Shown here piece by piece: positions 11,400-22,893 of a stretch of DNA of 64,000 nt. How positions within the stretch are numbered: the stretch's first letter is position 1; every line of letters begins with the position of its first letter. The stretch is from NCBI RefSeq assembly GCF_036373705.1, contig NC_089866.1:5251001-5315000 (forward strand), in the 5' to 3' direction. Both the position numbers and the translations under genes were made by a program. Origin of the DNA: Amia ocellicauda (lineage: Eukaryota > Chordata > Actinopteri > Amiiformes > Amiidae). The notes under the pieces were generated by a model that made no database searches, was not told the origin of the DNA, and saw nothing but the letters and a program-made list of their open reading frames with translations.

Positions 11400-12789
11400 G
11401 TAAGCGCCGTTTCCACACGTTTTCCGTGCATATCCATTAAATACATAAATAAATAAATGACGTGGTACGTGCGGAAACACGCCGCTGCGATGGTATGAAG
11501 GTCTGCAGGCAAGATGTCGAGGAAGGCGGACGGGTTTCAGCTGCTGGACGAGTTGCACTGAGCCTCGGTGTGCATCCGCAGCAAGGCTTCATGTGATAAT
11601 GGTCGGGAAAACGGGATTTGTGCAGGACATGAAATGCACACACACCTCCTTTTGTGTACTTTAGAGAACTTAAAGCAAGAATAAAGCAGCGTTTGCTTTG
11701 CGTTGCATGTTAATTGCATCTGAACACCCGCTTTTCCTTGTTCATGTGTCTTTTGATGCTTATTTGAAATCAAGTTATCTCCCTTGCACGCAATACATGG
11801 GAGAAGTTCAACTCCGACTGCGCTTTATGGTTTCCTAAGTGTCCGTGCGGTTTTGCAAAGAAGGAAGCGTTTCTTTCAAAGCTTTTGAAGCAATGCTGTC
11901 AATGCACTCCTCAGTGCAATTCAGCCCCAAGTCCGTGCATGATGAAATGAATGTGCACCCTTTTGATCAGAGTTCATTAGTCTCTACACCCCCACCCCTG
12001 AAAGCCAAACAGCAGGTGTCACTGGCTGTGATTAACACAAGGAACTGTCTTCTACCCATCTTTCTTCAGAAGACCTTCTGGGGTCTCATTTTGACACAGT
12101 TTCCAAAAGGCAACCCCATTCTGATGCTCTGCTATAATTGTGGTAAAGCCACAATTCAATGTTTCCCTTGCATGTAGCCGTCCCAGCTCCAATTCTAGTG
12201 TCCCATCACTCCCAGACTGCAGCCGTCCCTTATCAAAAAGCTTGCATCCTCATTACAGAAAAGTATTTGCTTGGGAATTTCAACCACATAATGCCCAGCA
12301 AGGTTGTTCCTCAAAACCCCCGGTCAGCAGGGCTCGCACACCTTGCCGCAGGGTTGTGGAGACCTACTGCGTTGTGCGGTTGTGATTTCTGATGTGTTCC
12401 CTGACTGTGTCACACAGGCTGCCAGTTCCATATAAAGTATTTCTATGGCTAGTTCTCTGAAGTCCCAAACCGCTCCCTACCACCTTTGCTTTTATTGACA
12501 TCACAGAGTGTGTATTTGAGGGAGTAGGTACTACAGGAAAACTACTTAATAGGACACCCCTCAACACTCAGTCCCAGCCCAGCTTTGCAGTGTTTGTTTT
12601 CCCAGTTTGCGGCATTCAGCATGATCTGCTTTAAAGTTTATTCCTCGTCCCTGTTTCTTGTAAAAAAATAATAACTTAGAAATATATTTGCTCACTTATA
12701 TCATGTAGTTAAATAGCTGCTTTAGTAATTTAATGAACTGAAAACAATTTCTGTTCAGTACTTGTTTTAGCTCATGTATGCTTATCTTA

Positions 12790-12912
12790 TTGTATCTTGT
12801 ATTTATCTTACTAATTATATTTACTGTATTTTGTAATGCTTTGAAAAAATGTTTCTTGTGACAACTGTTGCCTAGGGTAAGGGCATCTGCTAATAAATAA
12901 AGAAATAATAGT
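12790..12912 (+). repeat. L2-type LINE/SINE 3' tail
   Basis: The sequence runs 'ttttgtaatgctttg ... cctagggtaagggcatctgctaataaataaa', a degenerate copy of the 3' tail (gataagggcgtctgctaataa) shared by fish L2 elements and partner SINEs. It lies in TBC1D24 intron 1. Confidence 0.6.
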
Positions 12913-12958
12913 AATCCCTGCCATACAGTAAATAAAGAAATAATAGTAATCCCTGCCA
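12894..12958. repeat. 30-bp perfect direct repeat (35-bp period)
   Basis: The same 30 bases occur at 12894-12923 and 12929-12958, separated by tacag. They begin inside the A-rich tail of the L2-type fragment and look like a local tandem duplication. Confidence 0.9.
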
Positions 12959-14995
12959 GCTATGGAAACTTCATTGATGTCATTTTCTAATCTAATAATG
13001 AATTAGATTAATTTTATTAGCTATGAAACTCCATACAACATACATTTTACAAATTATTTGTTTGTTAAATAATCTGACAATATCTACAATTTGCATGTCT
13101 GCCTGTTTTCCCCGCTTGTCTCCACTGTTAACACAAGGAATTCTGGGACTTCAGCACAATTTGAGTTTTTGCAGAAGTGTACGCAGTCGAAGGGTGCATT
13201 GAAGGGCACAGTGCACCCTTAACTTGTTCCCTAAGGAAATGGGACACTCCTTAAAATAGTGAACAAACTACAGCCACCCTGCCCCCCAAAGGGAGTGGTT
13301 TGGGATGCAGCCCCCATTTGCTTTATAAGCTTAAACCCCTCTGCCTCAGTCCCCCTTAGCACTGTGTGGCAAACAGCCTTTTACATAGAGAAGTGGATCC
13401 CAGGACTGCAGGGGTGGGGCAGTTAGACAGACGGGGCTTCCTGCATGATCTGATTACTCCATTAAACCGTTGGGACTGAACTGTAACATTGGAGATGGAT
13501 GCTGATTGGACGGCTGTGTCAAAAGCACATTACTTGAATTTGTTTTGCCTAATCAAAGGTTGCTCTTAATAGGAGCTCTGAACACAGGTCAGATGACGTG
13601 AGACCTGCCAATTGAGAAGACACGAGAGAGTGATTTCTGCACATAATTAACTTTGTTCACATGTCTTGGTCAGTGTGTTTTCATTGCCCAGGGGTCCTGT
13701 GCTCTAATTGTGAACTTCAGTTCCTCATTCCCTCGTCAGATGACCCGTGGGTAATCGGATTATTTCAGTGCAATAATTTCATATTGGAATTGTTGTGGAC
13801 GAGGAAGGGGGCGCTTGGCCAGTCTCGCCCGTGTTTCCATTGCGCTATATCTGCGGCTCCCGGTCTTCTGTGACCTCTCCGGTGTTTGTGTTTTTGCTTT
13901 GAAGGTCGGCGTGACACAAGAAGGTCGATTCCACACAGATTTATTTGTTGAGAGTCTCGGAAAGGTTGGAAAACAGTGCGCGTGCCTTTCCACGCGGTTG
14001 TTTGCTGTGAAGCAACCAGTCGGAAGACGTGAGTTGCAAGAAATCTAATTAGGATAATTCACTAATACTGTTTAACAGCGGGCGGTCCTCAGAAGACGGC
14101 ATTTGTTTCTTGATGTATCACAGGGAGTTTGCTCTCCATGGTGGATAGGGAGAATAACTGGAGACACAACAGCCTTCGGAGCGGGGCTCGGGACCCGAGG
14201 CCATGTGGGGATTAGAGGCGACGATACACAATGATGAAGCCGTGTTTAGAGACCAGGAGGCAGGCTATCCTAGTTGGCAGATCTAAGTACTAAGGGTGGT
14301 TAAGTATTTGTCATTTTATATTCAATATGGTTATTGGAAGAGTCTTGTGATTTTGGACATGAGGTACTGATACATTGTAAATTAATTGTTGTTTTTAATG
14401 TGTGTGTTGAATTTAAAGCAGCTTGTTAATAACTTCCCGATTGGGCTTTTTCCTGTCTGCCTTTTGTTTGTATTGCTGTCATTTCTCCCACATGGATCCA
14501 GTTCATACAGGTGACTTGAAGAGACTAGAATATTCAAACAGATTGTTATACGTCAGTGTGAAGAGATCACATTCGGAAAATGTTGTTTGTGAGGAAAATG
14601 TTGCATTTCATGGATCCATGTACCCTAAAATGAATGAACGGTAACAGGAGAAATGTATGTAGTCAAAGGCTGAACTTTTAATTAACCGCTGAAATGTCTA
14701 TAAAAGAGTGGAAATGATGTCTTCAGAGTGCCATTGAACTCGCGACTCTTCAGGGCTAATATTTAACATCCCTCTGCTCCTGACACATGTTCCTGACACA
14801 TTGCCTTCCAGTCATATATAGTTTAATGGTTTTGACCTTCCCACTGCCTTTCACACTGCAAATTTTGTAGGTAACATCCTATACGAGATAAATCATTGTC
14901 TTGAAGGATTTATTGTGTGTTTGTTCCTAATGTTTAATTTCTTTGTTTCTTTGTTGAATGAGGGTTCACAGCCGTGGTGCTGATGTCTGATGTGT

Positions 14996-15001
<6 letters not shown>

Positions 15002-15027
<26 letters not shown>
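15002..15027 (+). repeat. TC microsatellite forming a polypyrimidine tract
   Basis: A pure TC run lies immediately before the catag acceptor (AG at 15030-15031) of the first coding exon of TBC1D24, so it serves as that exon's polypyrimidine tract. Confidence 0.85.
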
Positions 15028-15032
15028 ATAGC

Positions 15033-15056
15033 ATGATGCCCATGCACGGCACTTAA
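15033..15056 (+). promoter_or_regulatory. TBC1D24: upstream ORF in the TBC1D24 leader
   Basis: Directly after the acceptor, the exon begins c-ATG-ATG-CCC-ATG-CAC-GGC-ACT-TAA: a seven-codon ORF with three in-frame ATGs. It ends 71 bases before the main ATG at 15128 and could damp or gate translation of the main frame. Conservation was not tested. Confidence 0.55.
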
Positions 15057-15127
15057 GCACCCAGTAATCACAGATCCAGAGATCAGCCCAGGTCACCCCC
15101 TTGCCCTACTTTCTCTCGGAGCTGGCC

Positions 15128-18100
15128 ATGGCCGACAGGGAATATGGGAGTTTTGTGGATTGGGACAAGATGGGCGATTTGGCGCAGAGCAGCAGCCCCA
15201 GCAAGCTGGACTGCAAGGACCTACGAGAACTGAAGCAGCTGGCCAGGCAGGGCTATTGGGCCAGGAACCACGGGCTGAGGGCCCAGGTCTACCAGCAGCT
15301 CATCAAGGCCATCCCCTGCCGTACTGTCACCCCCGACGCGGAGGTGTACCGTGACATCGTGGGCAAGGTCGTTGGCAAGAGAGCCCCGGCCAGCCTCCCT
15401 ATGCCCGAGTTCGTGGACGACAGCCCCGTCCCTGCGTACTGCCTGAACGCTGAGGGCGTGGGCGCGACCCGCAAGATCGTGGCCTGCGTGGCCAGCCAGT
15501 TCCCCGACATCTCCTACTGCCCCGCGCTGCCCTCCATGGTGGCCCTGCTGCTTCACTTCAGCCAGGACGAGGCCGAGTGCTTCGAGAAGGTCAGCCGCAT
15601 CCTGGCCTGCAACGAGCCGGGCCGCCGCCTGCTGGACCAGACTTTCCTGGCCTACGAGTCGTCCTGCATGACGTTCGGGGACCTGGCCAACAAGTACTGC
15701 ACCAGCGTCCACAAGCTGCTCGTGGCTGCCACCGGCCAGGACGTGCTGGAGGTCTACTCTGATTGGATGCGCTGGGTATTCGGGGACCTGCCACTGCCTC
15801 ACGCTGCCAGGGTCCTGGACGTCTTCCTGGTGGAGGGCTACAAGATCCTGTTCCGCGTGGCGCTGGCGCTGCTCAAGTTCTTCCACAAGCTGAGGTCTGG
15901 GCAGCCGCAGGAGTCCAGCAACGTCAGGGGGGACATGCGGACCTTCGTGCAGGGCCTGGGCTCCTGCGTGACTCCCGAGAAGCTCCTGGAGAAGGCCTTC
16001 TCCCTCCGCCTCTTCAGCCGCAAGGAGATCCGGCTGCTGCAGCTGGCCAACGAGAAGTCCCTGCAACAGAAGGGCATCACCGTCAAACAGAAGAGGTAGC
16101 GCAGGCCGGGGTGGAAACTGCAGTGTCGTTATCATAGAACCGTGTAGCTCTTACCCTCTTTGCCAGGTTTACACTGGAACATGTGTTGATTTGTGCCAGT
16201 GCATTTGTTTTCACCTTACAAAAGTGTGGTGGATCAGTCATGGTTTATTATGCTGTTTGGAGTGGGGGAGGGAATCTGAGTAATTCATTGACTACGCTTA
16301 TTGGCAGTGTTGTTTCGCTGTGGGAAAGACACACAGGTTAATAATAAGCGTTCTGTCTGCATGCTTTTTGAGCAACATTCAGCAATTTGTTTACTTCTAT
16401 TGTACTTAACATTTCTATTATTTTCCCCCCTTGTGTTGTGCTTTTCAATACCTTCCTCCCCTGCTCTCTTTCTCTCTCTTTGTGCTCATCATTCCTGTCT
16501 CAAGCGCTTGGCCCTTTCAGGGAGATAGGCGTGTCGTGCTTTTGTCCACTGGGAAGAGGGTGGTTTTTATGTGACGGAGCACTAGACAACAATACGAGTG
16601 TGTGCATAATCATAAGTCCACGAACAAACACAATTGCAGGAGTGACGGGTGCCTGCGTATGAAAAGGTTTGTCTCCTGTCACGAAGTGTATTACCCTCTT
16701 ATAGGACAGGTCATAGCCCATACCCTCTCTGTTTTTGGGCATGCTGCTACAGAGATGGGGGTGTAGTTGCTTAAGCAGTAGGATACTGGGACCCACCTGA
16801 TGCTCATGTTCAGCTGACTGAAGACCAAGTTTCAAAGGAAGCAGGGTTTAAAGTCCGGAGGCTGAGAGGAAATGTGATGTATAATCATTAACAAAGTGCA
16901 CGGGGCATCCAGCGGCGCTCCTTTTGAGATCAACTGTACGGTCCTGCAGGCTGGCCTACTTCACCATAAGTCAGCCACAGCTAACGGTACTCATTGGAGT
17001 CAGCCGAGTAAATCATGCAATACTATCACTACTGTGGTTTATGAAACGCCAGCAGCCCCCCGTGACCAGCCCCTCTCTGCGCTGCTGTGACGGGCCTCCT
17101 CTATGTCCTCCAGACAGAACGTCCACCTGGCCGTGAACGCCACGGACTTCCAGTCGGCCATCGTGAGCGCCAAGGAGATGAGGGATATCTGGTCCTGGGT
17201 GCCGGAGCGCTTCGCCCTCTGCCTACCTCAGCTGCTCTTCACCACGGCCGACCACGGCTGCAGCCTGAACAGGTACGTGGAGCGGACAGGCACAGACGGG
17301 CAGGAGCCGAGAGAGAGGCTGTAGGGGGCAGTGGATGTGGATGTACAGCTAAAGGAGAGTTGCTCATTGGCTGAAGGGCTCTGATATCGCACTGGGGGTC
17401 CTTATTTGCAGTTCACAGCTGTCCTCTGCACTGCCTGTGCTATCTGTCAGTCTGTTTTAACAGTTAACCCCTATTTCCAGCAAGGTTTTTTCTAAATTAT
17501 TTAATCCACATGTAGGGTTTATGTTGAAAAGTGTTCTGCTCTCTCCCCCAGGTTTTACTCTCACTCTGAGGGCTACGAGCCCACTCTCTTGCTCATCAGA
17601 ACTACTGAAGGAGAGGTGAGGCCCACTTCACTGATTTCCAGCCAAGGGTGACTTGTCCTGCGTTCTGTCGTGATTCATAGGGAGCTGTTCAGCCCTTCCT
17701 TTATTTTTATCCTCTTTTATACTTCCTCGTTTTCCCATTGCATTCTGTATGACGGACCCGAGCAGGCTGACTTTATGTATTCAGCCTTTTTTAATTAAAA
17801 TCTTAAAAATCAGCCTGGAAGCAAATTATTATTATTATTTATTTCTTAGCAGACGCCCTTATCCAAGGCAAATTAATAGGAACAAGCCTCAGGGTAGGCC
17901 GACAGTGAGCAGGACAAAGAAGGCCACAGTGTTATAACGGCAGGACCTGTGTTGCTTCTCCTACCTGTGCTCAGGTGTGCGGCGCCTTCCTGTCCACCGA
18001 CTGGGAGGAGCGCAAGAGGGGCGGGAACAAGCTCAGCTTTTTTGGAACCGGCGAGTGCTTCGTCTTCAGGGTGAGTCTGCGTGCCATCATCACTGGACAG

Positions 18101-20125
18101 CTGTATTAATACAAATACACAAGACTTAAACTTGTTTCCACGCATGCTAAAGTGCCTTAAATACAGTCTTCAATCTTATGTTAAGTGAGATGGTAAAGAT
18201 TTCCGGCCAAAACAATGCCTGTATCTACTAAGAGCTTTGGACATAATGATGACAAGATCTAGATGAACAGCTCCGGCACTGTTAAGTTTTCCCTAAAGAG
18301 TGTCTAATTGAAGCTGTTGCTTTTTTTAATGAAAGAAGAAACTGGATCCTATTCTCGGATCCCACATTTGGCCTGAGAGGAGGTGTAGTGCGTCTGTTCA
18401 GTCACTAGAGGGAGCACCATTTCACGTTCTCCTCCCCACCTACCATGAGAGTCCATTTGGTTTAAAGATGGGCTGTCCTTCATTCGCTCTATCTATAGAT
18501 CTGAACTGAACAAGGCCCAAACAAGTTACACTACAAACTCAAAACGTATGATCGTATCTTCCTTAGAGGAAATTTTGGGCTGTAAAACAGGCAGAATTAA
18601 TATGTGTCTGATCTTTTTTTATAATCATCTTGTTCATATACAATACATGTTTTTTAAGACAGTACTTGAACAGCCCAGGCACACTGATCACATTTGGAGG
18701 GTTAGATAGAGATATTTGCCCAGGGTGTAGCTGATCCATCATTAGCTTTTCAGATACATTTTCCACGATACCCCATGAATCATTGAAGCTTTTGTTCTCG
18801 GCGGCGTACAGCTATCGTCTGATGCCCGTCCTACACAACACACATCAGTGACACCGCACCATCCTGTCTGTAACCCGAGCTGAGCCCCCGCTACCTGACA
18901 CCTGCCTAGGACAGGGAGGAAGATGTGCCAGCCCAGCTAGCAGGGCCCGCATCGCCAGCACTGACAGTGCGTTACACACTGACCCGTTCTCCTTAGGTGT
19001 CTCCAAAAGTACAGCCTCAGATTTGTGTGTGTGTCTGTCTGTACAACACCAGCCCTTGACTGAATTAATTAACTACTTTTTAGTTCTCAAAAGATGCAAG
19101 CAATGCACGCCCAACTCTGCAAATCAAACAAGCTTTTGCCTCTTTCTCTCCATCTTGCTCCCTCGTTCCCCTGCGAGGCCCTCTCGAGCGGTCCTCTCTG
19201 TCCCTCTGTGGTTGACGCAGCTCTGTGTGTCCGTCTCTCTGCCGCTCAGCTCAAGCCGGAGATGGAGAGGTACGAGTGGGTGGTGATCCGACACCCCGAG
19301 CTCTGTTCGGCCGTCCCACCCCAGGACTCGGACACCCCAGAGGATACGGCGGCACCGCCCCAGCCCTCCGAACGCCTGGAGGACCCCAACACCCTCCCTG
19401 CCGCGGAGCCGGGCTCTGACCCCGCCGCTCGCCTGTCCCCCTTCCTGGCGACGCGTCACTTCAACCTCAACACCACGAACTGCTCCATGTTCATGGCCGG
19501 GAGCCACGACTCCATCATTGTCGGTGAGTCCCGCGGCCTGCGCCCTGCATTTCACTTTCTAACTTAAACTAACACTGATCTCTTTCCATTTTCATTCTTC
19601 CACAATATCAGTCTGCAGAAGATCGTTGTCAAGCTGTGATTCTTAAACACCCCAGCAGCTTGTGTGTCATAAATTACAGCTCGTTCAAACCAACTGCCCT
19701 TCTCTCACAAACCTGCATACAAAGATCTGCCTTTGGAAGAGTGAGAACCATCTGTCGGCATTGCCACATATTTAGAGACCACGGTGACCAAACATTAGTT
19801 ATTTACAAGTGACTTTGCCAAATACTGTGCTCTAAACACCACTAGACTTTTCTATTCTCCAGTTAGATACCTGAATTGAAATCCGAGGCAGCCACACGAT
19901 TTCCAACGGGTGGTTTAGAAACGCCGGTGCTGCCAGAGCCACACTGACCGTCTGCTCTCTCCTCTCCCAGGTGGGGGTGGCGGCAACGCCCTGTACATCG
20001 ACGCGGAGCTGAACCACGGACGTACGGCCCGCTGCAGCACCTTCGACAACCAGCCCCTGTGCGCGGAGGCCTTCCAGATCGCCCTGCTGGAGGTCTGGGC
20101 CTTCCAGGACGCCATGGCCTCCTAA
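15128..20125 (+). CDS. TBC1D24: TBC1D24: TBC-TLDc protein of synaptic vesicle traffic
   Basis: Coding exons: 15128-16095, 17114-17272, 17552-17615, 17975-18070, 19250-19523, 19971-20125. All joints are in phase, giving 571 residues (human about 559). The start is ATG 15128 (gccATGg), which aligns with the family N terminus; an in-frame ttg upstream is not used. Residues about 30-280, almost all of the first exon, form the TBC domain. It contains [10 protein letters not shown] (Lys36 and Arg40 of the phosphoinositide pocket), [23 protein letters not shown] and VFLVEGYK. As known for this family, the YxQ GAP finger is absent (YCP here), so GAP activity is doubtful. TLDc follows: [59 protein letters not shown]. 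The protein binds ARF6 and membrane phosphoinositides, and TLDc proteins engage the V-ATPase. The TAG at 16096 is a splice donor (AG|gtag), not a stop. The loop before RLSPF is long and rich in Pro, Glu and Asp. Confidence 0.95.
17826..17874 (-). repeat. L2-type tail fragment in TBC1D24 intron
   Basis: The plus strand reads attattatttatttcttagcagacgcccttatccaagg, the reverse complement of the L2/SINE 3' tail. Confidence 0.65.
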
Positions 20126-20548
20126 CAGGGCTCCGAGTGGACAGCGGCGGATCGGACGGCGTCGCTCTTCCGCTCGCTTGCCGTCTGGTCACACGCCTCT
20201 CCTCTTCTGCCTGAGGGGGGTGCGTGACCGCGGACACTGGGGATTCAGAGCGGCAGTGTTTAGATCGAGCACTTTCCCTTATTCGTTTCATTGAGTAGAC
20301 ATGTTTGTCATTATTATTTTTATGACTAAAATGATTAATATCAAGCTCTTTATATCAACATCAATGCACTTTTATTTTTTTTTATATTCCTAAATTGACT
20401 TTTTCTGCTTTCCATTTTCCCCACTTCCTGTCTCAGTGGTGGGGTAGAACAAATTCAGGTATTAAGAATTGTTTTTCTTTGGAATCACCAATAATTTGTT
20501 TTTGTCTTTCCCCCATAAGTTTGAAATATCGGAAACTGTCCTAATATA

Positions 20549-20592
20549 GGGTTAAGTTCCGCGCCTTTACCGACTGAGCCACTCGGGAGGAG
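20549..20592 (-). repeat. tRNA-like SINE head fragment
   Basis: The minus strand reads cccgagtggctcagtcggta followed by aaggcgcggaac. This resembles the 5' end and A box of a tRNA. No complete cloverleaf or CCA-side arm follows, so a tRNA-derived SINE head is likelier than a tRNA gene. Confidence 0.5.
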
Positions 20593-20790
20593 TAAGACGG
20601 CTGTTTTAATGAGATGTTTTTGCCCGGCTGTTTGCTTGACATTTGTCGTCTCCACAAACTGCTAATAATCTAACGGTTGAACAGACGTATTCGTAGCACA
20701 GCGTCCTCTGAGAAGAGACTCAGCTGTGTCACTTATTTCTGAAGCTGTCAGTCAGGTGCTGTGAAGGTGTTTGATCCAAGTCTACAGAAG

Positions 20791-20792
<2 letters not shown>

Positions 20793-20820
<28 letters not shown>
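20793..20820. repeat. AT dinucleotide microsatellite
   Basis: About 14 AT units in the presumed TBC1D24 3' UTR. Confidence 0.9.
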
Positions 20821-20824
<4 letters not shown>

Positions 20825-22887
20825 TAATAATCTTGTGTATACCAGGAAGGATATATTAAATGTAAAGCTTGAGACTTTGATATTAATGCCAGTACGTGCA
20901 AATTACATATTCCCAATTTAAGGATACTTCCCCTCTTTGTTTTTGTGCTTTTCCCTGAGTGATTCGATTCCTTATCTAAACCCGAAACTCATCTTATTGC
21001 ACAGGAATCGTTTACTCACACGCCGTTGTGTTTTATCAGGATATGTGGTGCACTACTTTATATGACATATCTGTCCATAGAGGAGTGAAGGGTGATTGGT
21101 AGTAATTGTGGTAATTGTTCAATGTTCAAAGTTTAATCTCCTTCTGCAGTGTAGTTTCCATTCTCTAACATGAATGGTCTCTCTGTTCACCTTCATCTTC
21201 GTTAACTTCATTTACATGTTCCTGTTAAGTTAGAAGTCTGTGTTATGAAGTCTGAAATATTTACGTATTCTTTTTTATATTTATATATACGCGTTTCCCC
21301 TTTTGAGTGCCCAAAGTGCAGGACGTGTTTTCTGTTATTGTCTGTTCCGACGCATGCATTGTCATTCTGATCTCCTGCAATGATGAATTTTCCCTCTCAA
21401 AGCTTAGACTCAACTTGCAGGACGTGGACGATCTTTAGAGGGAAAAAACGTATTAGTGGAGTAAGTGTGGATATTTGTCTATCCGTGTGTGTGAGTGAGG
21501 AGCAAATGTCTGCATACTATCGAGTGCTGACCTTTCGCTCTCTCCCCCGTAGATGATTAGTGTGATTTCAATTCATATATATCAAGCAAAGTAAATGACC
21601 AAATGAAGGCTCACGGCATGTGCTATGGTATATAATGGGACCGCAGTAATAACATGGAAGTGACTGCACAGATTCAGCACAGTCCACTCCTCTCAGAGGT
21701 CCTCTTGGACGAGAGACGTTGAAGCCGACACAATGGAAACACTATAAAATGACTTCAGTGTTGGCAAAACAGGGCAGAAACAGACGAGCAGTGTGAAGTA
21801 TGACTGCTGGAGTAGATTCAATGTAGAGTAACCATCATTACCTTAGCTTCCCCACGTCGACCTCCCCATACACACCACGCAGAAATGTTATCACTGAGGC
21901 CGTGCTTGTCCGCACTTTAAAAAGGCTCCTGCGCACAAACAAACCCTAGCCCGGGTGTGGGTGCTGAATAACACTTGCTTGTTACCCCGATCTAGCCTTG
22001 GGACGCTATTCGGCTGAAGCGACGCGGTCGATAAACTTACTTGTAGTCGGGGTCCGGTCCAGGGTCCATATCCAATTCGGGGATCTCAAGGCAAAGCGCA
22101 GTCAGAGCCAGGTAAACTCACGATACTTGCTCTGAAACACTCCTGACACTCTCCTGCGTCTCCACACTGCGGTCAGGTGGAGCAGGAGTTGTTTGTGTCG
22201 AGCTTTAGCTGGCGCCTGCACTTGTGTTGCACCTGCTGGGCTGACAGGTGTGTCTGTGGAAACTTCCACGAGCCGGGGCCGGGCCTGTAGGTTTCGTCCA
22301 CCAGGGGGACCCATTCCTTATCTAGTGGGCATCGTACTACACCCCACAGTGTGTCACACGATATAGACGGCCAGCCCAGACGCATTCTCAAATGAAGAAG
22401 GGCTCGAACACTACTCAGTAAAATTTACATCATTGTGACGCACAACGCATTCAGAAGGTAAGATGCGATATTTTATTGCATCCAAATGCGTCACTGTTTA
22501 CCAAACAAAGTCAGACGTCCGTGTTTACCAAACAAAGCCACAAGTCTTTGACCTTTATGTCAATTTGTATTGCTTTGCAAGAAAAAACAACTAAGAGTTC
22601 AACTGATCAGTATTGTTTTTATTACATATCTCTGTTTAAGTGCAGTATGAAGTCTCAAAGTATGTTTGTCCGTATAATGAATGACTTATTGTATGTTTTT
22701 TGCCTTTTGTTTTAAGACATTTGTCATTGTGTAAGTTGATTTTGTGGTGAAGTTTTTAAACCAGACGACAGATTGAGTGGCACGGATTTAAACCGCAGGT
22801 TAAAGTTCACCTCCATTTATTTTTTTATTACAGACGTGTTCCGTGTTTTCACAGTAAATGAAATCCATACATGTTAAACGTGTGAGG

Positions 22888-22893
22888 AATAAA
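22888..22893 (+). terminator. TBC1D24: candidate poly(A) signal AATAAA of TBC1D24
   Basis: AATAAA in 'gaggaataaaacc', followed within 40 bases by a GT-rich stretch (gtgcagtgtgtg). It lies 2.76 kb after the stop codon. Confidence 0.4.

Noticed and set aside
11066-11643. Several overlapping ORFs on both strands
   Set aside because: They come from the CpG-rich TBC1D24 promoter and first exon; no coding pattern is shared with a known family.
16096-16098. TAG that seems to end the TBC1D24 frame after 322 codons
   Set aside because: It overlaps the splice donor AG|gtag; the next exon continues in phase (R-Q-N-V-H-L-A-V) as in the known protein.
15221-16135. 304-codon open frame on the minus strand
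   Set aside because: It is the antisense shadow of the GC-rich TBC exon of TBC1D24; the sense strand clearly encodes the known protein.
20549-20592. Functional tRNA gene
   Set aside because: Only the 5' and A-box side resembles a tRNA; no anticodon arm, B box or matching acceptor stem follows.
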